Assembly: GCA_026770595.1 (NCBI GenBank)
Contig: MU634517.1
Coordinates: 1 to 11,685, forward strand
Source of the DNA: Ochromonadaceae sp. CCMP2298
Taxonomy: Eukaryota; Sar; Synurophyceae; Ochromonadales; Ochromonadaceae
Length of the DNA stretch: 11,685 nucleotides
Direction: 5' to 3'
The notes under the pieces were generated by a model. The model was given only the letters and a program-made list of their open reading frames with translations. It did not search any database and was not told the origin of the DNA. This document shows, one piece after another, positions 7,865 to 11,685 of the stretch; the first letter of the stretch is position 1; each line of letters starts with the position of its first letter. Both the position numbers and the translations under genes were made by a program.

Positions 7865-8748
7865 ATGAGGTCGACCGTCTTTGCGCTGCTAGCAGCAGCG
7901 CTGCTGGGCATTCAGCTGCACGCGTTCCAGCCCTCGAGGGCGCCTTCTAGCACAGCGAATGGACTTGGCAGTCGGGGCACGAGGCACCAGAGGCTAACAC
8001 AGATTCAAGCAGAAAAGAAGGGAAACCTTCTAGAATTACTTATCAGCCCGAATCTGTCAATAGCGGCGGGGTCAATAGGCTTTGTGGCGCTTCTAGTGAA
8101 CCGGTTGTCTCTGGAAGTAGTGTCGGCCGTGCAGTCTCGTTCTGACATCATCTCGGTTGTTGCATGCTCAGCGCTCCTGCTAAATGTGCTTAGCGACCAA
8201 GACATCGACCCGCGGGAACGAGACGCGGTGGCCCTGGCTGGGTACGCGCTGCAGGTACCGCTGCTGGCGGAGGGCCTGGACGCCGCCTGCGCCCCCAGTA
8301 GCTGGCTCATCAACACCATCCTGAGCACGGCCATCGACGCCACCTCCGTGCACGTGATTGCCGACAGCAGGGTGTTGGCAGCGGGGGGAGTGGTCGGCTC
8401 GGGCGAGAGACTGCCCGCGCTGGCAGAGGGCTCTTCGAGGATCCTTAGCGACGCGCTGGCCTCGGGACAACTAGTATACCTGCCAGACCTGCAGGTGAGC
8501 AATGCAAACGCACATCCCCACTTGATGTCCCCATTTTAACAATAATCCCTTCTCAGATACTGCCCGGCAAGGTGGAGTTCAGCTATTTGCCCATAAACTG
8601 CCAGTCTGTGCTGGTCGTGCCATTAGGGGATGCCGGGTCTCTGCGCAACGTCGCGGTGGTCGTGGGGACCAACAGAGCCAAGTGCTTCAAGTTCAACGAC
8701 CTGAACAAAATACGATCCACGGTCGACGTATTCACGAGCTTGCTTTAA
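7865..8748 (+). CDS. CCB2/CCB4-like cytochrome b6 heme-attachment factor, plastid-targeted, two exons
   Basis: Exons are 7865-8494 and 8557-8748 with a 62-nt gtgagc..tcag phase-0 intron, giving 273 residues. CCB proteins attach the c-type heme ci to cytochrome b6 in the b6f complex; CCB2 and CCB4 are related thylakoid-membrane subunits of the heme-ligation complex. Residues 1-20 form a signal peptide ending LHA, then FQPSRAPSS: the A|F junction at 20/21 and the Ser/Arg-rich stretch are the bipartite presequence of secondary red-lineage plastids. Two membrane helices follow (about 65-83 and 94-109), the second inside QSRSDIISVVACSALLLNVL, which resembles the CCB4 motif. The soluble part has VHVIADSRVLAAGG (162-175), GQLVYLPDLQ|ILPGKVEFSYLP across the splice junction, and QSVLVVPLG (226-234). 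CCB4 rather than CCB2 is a guess from general resemblance. Its stop lies 48 nt from that of the next, convergent gene. Confidence 0.8.
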
Positions 8749-8796
8749 CAGTTCAAACCGACTATCATATAGGTATTGTAGTTAACTGTAATGTAA
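8749..8796. other. 48-nt spacer between convergent genes
   Basis: Only 48 nt separate the stop codons of the CCB4-like gene and the PPR-methyltransferase gene. Two TGTAA strings (8787-8791, 8792-8796) could serve the rightward gene as poly(A) signals, as TGTAA does in green algae. The mature 3' ends of the two mRNAs almost certainly overlap the opposite coding sequence. Confidence 0.5.
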
Positions 8797-11154
8797 TCAC
8801 TCGAACTTTATGCGTGAGTTTTTGATGCCCGCTGTGAGCGTGCTGTTCGCGGGGTCGAAGGCGGGCAGGGCCCGCTTGCGGGTTGCGGTGTGCGCGCTAG
8901 CGTCCACCCTCCTGAGCACTATGAAGTACCTCTCCACGAGGTTGCCGCGCTTCCACAGTCGGTCGAAGTAGGAAGAGGCGTCCACCACGTGCCCCGCACG
9001 GGCCCCCGGAGTGCCTGTGAAGAGGTTAACTCCGTTCTCGCTCTCCTGCAGCCGCCAGTCGCAACCTGCTGTTCCACCCGTCTCCTCCTGCTTTCCTTTG
9101 CTGGTCTTGCCGGCCTTGTCACTGGGCTGGGCTTCGGGCAGATCCTCAGACTGCAGCAGATACCCTTCTACAGAGATGCTAGCCACTAGGCGCATCAGCA
9201 TCCTGCCGTACCAGAGGTTGTCCGTGACGATCGTGAACAGGCCGCCCGGTTCGAGCAGGCGGTTGGCCTGCAGGAAGAACGCCCTGTCCAGCAGGTGCGC
9301 GCTCTGGGAGCCCCCCCCACCGCCCGTCTGCTGCGGAGGCTCTGGGTGGTTGACGAACAGTTGGCTGATAGAACCCGCCAGCATGTGCCGCGGAAGCACG
9401 CGCGTGGCGTCCCCGCACAGCACGCAGAGGTTGGTGGCCCCTGCGAAGATGGCCTTGGTGAACGTCTGGTACGCGCGGTCGCTGCGTAGCTCCAGGGTCA
9501 CCCAGTCCGAGCCATTGTCCTCCCGTGCCTGCGCCACTGCCCACTCACCCGCGCCCGAGCAAACCTCAAGCTTAACTGGCCGCTTTTTCGCATTGCCACT
9601 GCTGCTGGAGAATATCCGGTCGAAGAGCAGACCGCCAGAGGGATCGAGCGACTTCGCCACAGCGGGGCGGTACGACATAATTCGCTGCGTCTCCGCAGTC
9701 GGCTCCTCCACTTTCGCATCTTTCAGCTCTATCGCCTCAGCTTGTACATCCGCTTTTGACTCTTTCGCACCCTCTTTCGCAACTGCCTCTTTCGCCCCTG
9801 TCTCTGCCGCGGCGTCCTCTTGCTTCACCACTGGTGCTTCACTCGCATCTTTCCCCTTCTTGCCCTTGTTCTTGTTCTTTTTGATCTTCTTCGGAGTGGG
9901 CACGGCGACAGGCGGCACGGGCTCGCCGGTGAGGCTGTAGTTGTGCAGCTGCGCGCATGACTTGCCCGTCAATCGCCTGCAGAAGATCTCCAGGCCGAAG
10001 TCCTCCTCCACACTGCGCATCACCGGCTTCACCAGGTCCTTGCGCAGCGGCACAGCGTCCTCCTGCCCCGCGACGACCGGCACTGCGGAGAAGGGGAACA
10101 GCCGCAGGAAATAGGGGAACACGAGCTCGAAGGCGGAGGCTCCTGAGGCCTTGCTGCGCTCAACGAACTGCTCGATGGTTTGGATCTCTGCCCGAAACTC
10201 AGCCTTACTGTGCTCTCTGTAGAGCTCAAGAGACTCTGCGCGCCGAGCGTCGACCTCATTAGGGTTCCAGGCCCGCTTGCCCCCCGCACTCTTGACGGCA
10301 GTGGCACTGGCAGTGGTAGTAGCAGGGATAGGCGCGGTCGCCGCCTTGCCCTTGTCGCCCTTTGCACCCTTCTCCTTTTTCGCGTCTCCACCAGCAACAT
10401 CCACAGGAGCATCAACTGCTTTAGTTCCATCCTCGTCCAGGGCTGCTTGGGCCTGCGTCAAGGCCCGCCGGCAAACCTTCCATTCGCCCAGCACAGCCGC
10501 CGCGCGAGCAACGTTGATCTGCATCGCCGCCAGCCCCCCCCTCGCCCCCGCGTCGCCCCGCAGGCGCCCCACGATAGGCAGGGCCTTGTCAAGCTTGAGG
10601 CTCTGGGCAAGCAGCGCTGTGAGGTATTCCCAGGAGCTCCCGTCCAGCTGCAGCTTGAAGTCCTTGGGCGCGCGCGCCATGAGCGCCTCTGCGTTCGTCA
10701 CGTCGCCCGACATCACGCACCCGCGAAGAAGCGTGTTGATCGTTCGAATATTGGGCGGTATAATAGGCTTCTTCTCCGTCATATCTTTCAGCATTTCGAA
10801 AGCATCAGCGACCCGCCCCGCCTGGCAGTACCCTTTGATCATGGTGGTGCAGATGATCACGTCGCGCTTCCGACCGTTCTTGCTCATGACCTCCATTACT
10901 ACCTCGGCGCCCTCCATCCTTCCACAGCGGATATTTGCATTTATCGCAGCAGCATAGGTATGAGAGTTTGCAGAGTTCTGATCGATGGCGCGGCGAAAGA
11001 GGGCCATGGCCTCATCGAGCTCCTTGCGACTCGCATGGACCGCGATTTCGTTGTTCAACGCCACTATCTGCTCCCTGTCCATCGTCTCCTTTTCTCGGTG
11101 TCGCGGAGAGCCGCGGAGAACACAGACAGCCCGCTCGATTGGAATGTGATCCAA
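8797..11154 (-). CDS. PPR protein fused to a tRNA (guanine-N7)-methyltransferase (TrmB-type) domain
   Basis: A single uninterrupted frame of 785 codons. Residues about 31-207 make four or five pentatricopeptide repeats, such as HTYAAAINANIRCGRMEGAE, then CTTMIKGYCQAGRVADAFEML; PPRs bind single-stranded RNA, mostly in organelles. Two Lys/Ala-rich, probably disordered linkers (about 250-292 and 418-488, with KKIKKNKNKGKKGK) flank a predicted folded segment at 296-405 that I do not recognise. The C-terminal part (527-750) is a class I methyltransferase of TrmB type: SAM motif LEVCSGAGEW (529-538), acidic E555, CGDATRVLPR (580-589), VNHPEPPQQ (601-609) in place of the usual INFPDPWxK, and LLEPGGLFTIVTD (633-645). 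TrmB makes m7G46 in tRNA. Such PPR-TGM fusions have been described as a small eukaryotic subfamily; target and organelle are unknown. ATG 11082 (residue 25) is an alternative start. No convincing transit peptide is visible. Confidence 0.85.
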   Translation of the reverse strand: MDHIPIERAVCVLRGSPRHREKETMDREQIVALNNEIAVHASRKELDEAMALFRRAIDQNSANSHTYAAAINANIRCGRMEGAEVVMEVMSKNGRKRDVIICTTMIKGYCQAGRVADAFEMLKDMTEKKPIIPPNIRTINTLLRGCVMSGDVTNAEALMARAPKDFKLQLDGSSWEYLTALLAQSLKLDKALPIVGRLRGDAGARGGLAAMQINVARAAAVLGEWKVCRRALTQAQAALDEDGTKAVDAPVDVAGGDAKKEKGAKGDKGKAATAPIPATTTASATAVKSAGGKRAWNPNEVDARRAESLELYREHSKAEFRAEIQTIEQFVERSKASGASAFELVFPYFLRLFPFSAVPVVAGQEDAVPLRKDLVKPVMRSVEEDFGLEIFCRRLTGKSCAQLHNYSLTGEPVPPVAVPTPKKIKKNKNKGKKGKDASEAPVVKQEDAAAETGAKEAVAKEGAKESKADVQAEAIELKDAKVEEPTAETQRIMSYRPAVAKSLDPSGGLLFDRIFSSSSGNAKKRPVKLEVCSGAGEWAVAQAREDNGSDWVTLELRSDRAYQTFTKAIFAGATNLCVLCGDATRVLPRHMLAGSISQLFVNHPEPPQQTGGGGGSQSAHLLDRAFFLQANRLLEPGGLFTIVTDNLWYGRMLMRLVASISVEGYLLQSEDLPEAQPSDKAGKTSKGKQEETGGTAGCDWRLQESENGVNLFTGTPGARAGHVVDASSYFDRLWKRGNLVERYFIVLRRVDASAHTATRKRALPAFDPANSTLTAGIKNSRIKFE

Positions 11155-11581
11155 TCCCAGCTGTACATTGATGCATTGATGAGTGATCCCCTAAACACCA
11201 CTTTGGAGCTGCGGACGCGGTCGATGAATGGAGAGAAAAACTGTCTCAAAAAATATGGCGCAGTTTGTGCACACCGTCGTAGATGTCGACGCCATGTAAT
11301 TTGAGCAAAACCATGGAATAAAAACCCTGGTTTTTGAACCATAAATCCCATACTTCCTGACTGTTCACTTTTGATATATTTTTTTTCAGAATTTCTGTCT
11401 AACGGGATCAGAATTCCTTCGTCCCTTTCCCCTTCTCAGCTATCCAGGTATCCGCCGCCGACGCTCCCCTTTAACCAGCCTCTGCCAAGTGCTTTAGCGC
11501 TAAACCGACTAAACCGAGCTCCGTACCCTAAACAATCAGCCCAGTGTCAGCTCTTCTAACGACCTATAGATTGCAGCGAAC
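11155..11581. other. Divergent intergenic region (PPR-methyltransferase / partial gene)
   Basis: These 427 nt lie between two divergent starts. They contain a short hairpin aaaaacc-ct-ggttttt (11320-11335) and a perfect 12-bp palindrome tttagcgctaaa (11493-11504), followed by a second taaaccga. The palindrome is 78 nt before the next ATG and could be a factor-binding site. A leftward open frame here (11351-11064) overlaps the PPR gene out of frame and I do not accept it as coding. Confidence 0.5.
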
Positions 11582-11685
11582 ATGTTCAGAATGTCCGTTC
11601 TGATCGCCGTGGCGATTCTGACTGTAGCTGCAGCTGGAAAGGGCTTCGGGGCGGCGATAACCTCCTCCCCCAAGATTCAGCGATC
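11582..11685 (+). CDS. Start of an unidentified secretory or plastid-targeted protein (partial)
   Basis: From ATG 11582 the frame stays open for 34 complete codons to the end of the window, where the gene is cut. The first 19 residues (MFRMSVLIAVAILTVAAAG) are a good hydrophobic signal peptide with small residues at its end. KGFGAAITSSPKIQR follows, rich in Ser/Lys/Arg and with an early Phe, so a bipartite plastid presequence is possible but less clear than in the CCB4-like protein. Pyrimidine-rich sequence and several taaacc strings precede it. The mature protein is outside the window, so no function can be given. Confidence 0.55.
   Translation, partial: MFRMSVLIAVAILTVAAAGKGFGAAITSSPKIQR

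Noticed and set aside
2562-8796. TGTAA as a general poly(A) signal as in green algae
   Set aside because: Present after the two rightward genes but not clearly after the three leftward ones, so two hits to a 5-mer are not enough.
9011-9940. Rightward 309-codon open frame opposite the PPR-methyltransferase
   Set aside because: Ser/Ala/Pro-rich shadow of a conserved gene on the other strand; no recognisable domain.
10180-11304. Rightward 374-codon open frame opposite the PPR repeats
   Set aside because: Shadow of the PPR region; no domain, and the antisense frame carries clear PPR motifs and continues into the methyltransferase.
11064-11351. Leftward open frame that might supply an N-terminal targeting exon to the PPR-methyltransferase
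   Set aside because: It overlaps the start of the PPR gene out of frame and I found no convincing donor-acceptor pair that would join the two.

Overview
The window looks like nuclear DNA of a unicellular alga with a secondary, red-lineage plastid (a stramenopile such as a pelagophyte is the best guess; a haptophyte is possible). Three things support this. Four of the five complete genes are split by short GT-AG introns (62-172 nt). Conserved protein families read through only after splicing. The CCB4-like gene starts with a signal peptide ending in A|FQP, the 'ASAFAP-like' signature of targeting to a plastid reached through the ER. The genus cannot be fixed from sequence alone.

Layout. 1-393: non-coding, with a small hairpin and a ~205-bp foldback (MITE-like) element at 110-318. 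394-2533 (+): three-exon C-terminal processing (S41, CtpA-like) protease whose PDZ domain is split by a large low-complexity insertion. 2534-2799: short convergent spacer with copy 1 of a dispersed repeat. 5890-2800 (-): eight-exon SulP/SLC26 anion (sulfate) transporter with a STAS domain; two neighbouring introns are clearly homologous to each other (introner-like). 5891-6764: 0.87 kb of non-coding DNA with two adjacent hairpins and copy 2 of the dispersed repeat. 7517-6765 (-): two-exon Qc-SNARE (syntaxin-8/SYP5-like) with His at the likely 0-layer position. 7865-8748 (+): two-exon CCB2/CCB4-like factor for cytochrome b6 heme attachment. 11154-8797 (-): intronless PPR / tRNA (guanine-N7)-methyltransferase fusion. 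11582-11685 (+): first ~34 codons of a further secretory or plastid-targeted protein, cut by the window edge.

The genes do not form a pathway. Two are linked to photosynthesis by family (D1-processing-type protease, cytochrome b6f cofactor assembly), one is a membrane anion transporter, one acts in endosomal/vacuolar fusion and one is an organelle-type RNA factor. Packing is tight: two convergent pairs (266 and 48 nt apart) and two divergent pairs sharing 347- and 427-nt intergenic regions. I found no tRNA or rRNA genes, CRISPR arrays or intact autonomous transposons.

The strongest signal of something unusual is the pair of homologous introns at 3878-4001 and 4061-4190, which suggests recent intron gain by a mobile 'introner'. 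Next come the PPR-methyltransferase fusion with an altered substrate motif, the interrupted PDZ domain and the non-canonical SNARE.
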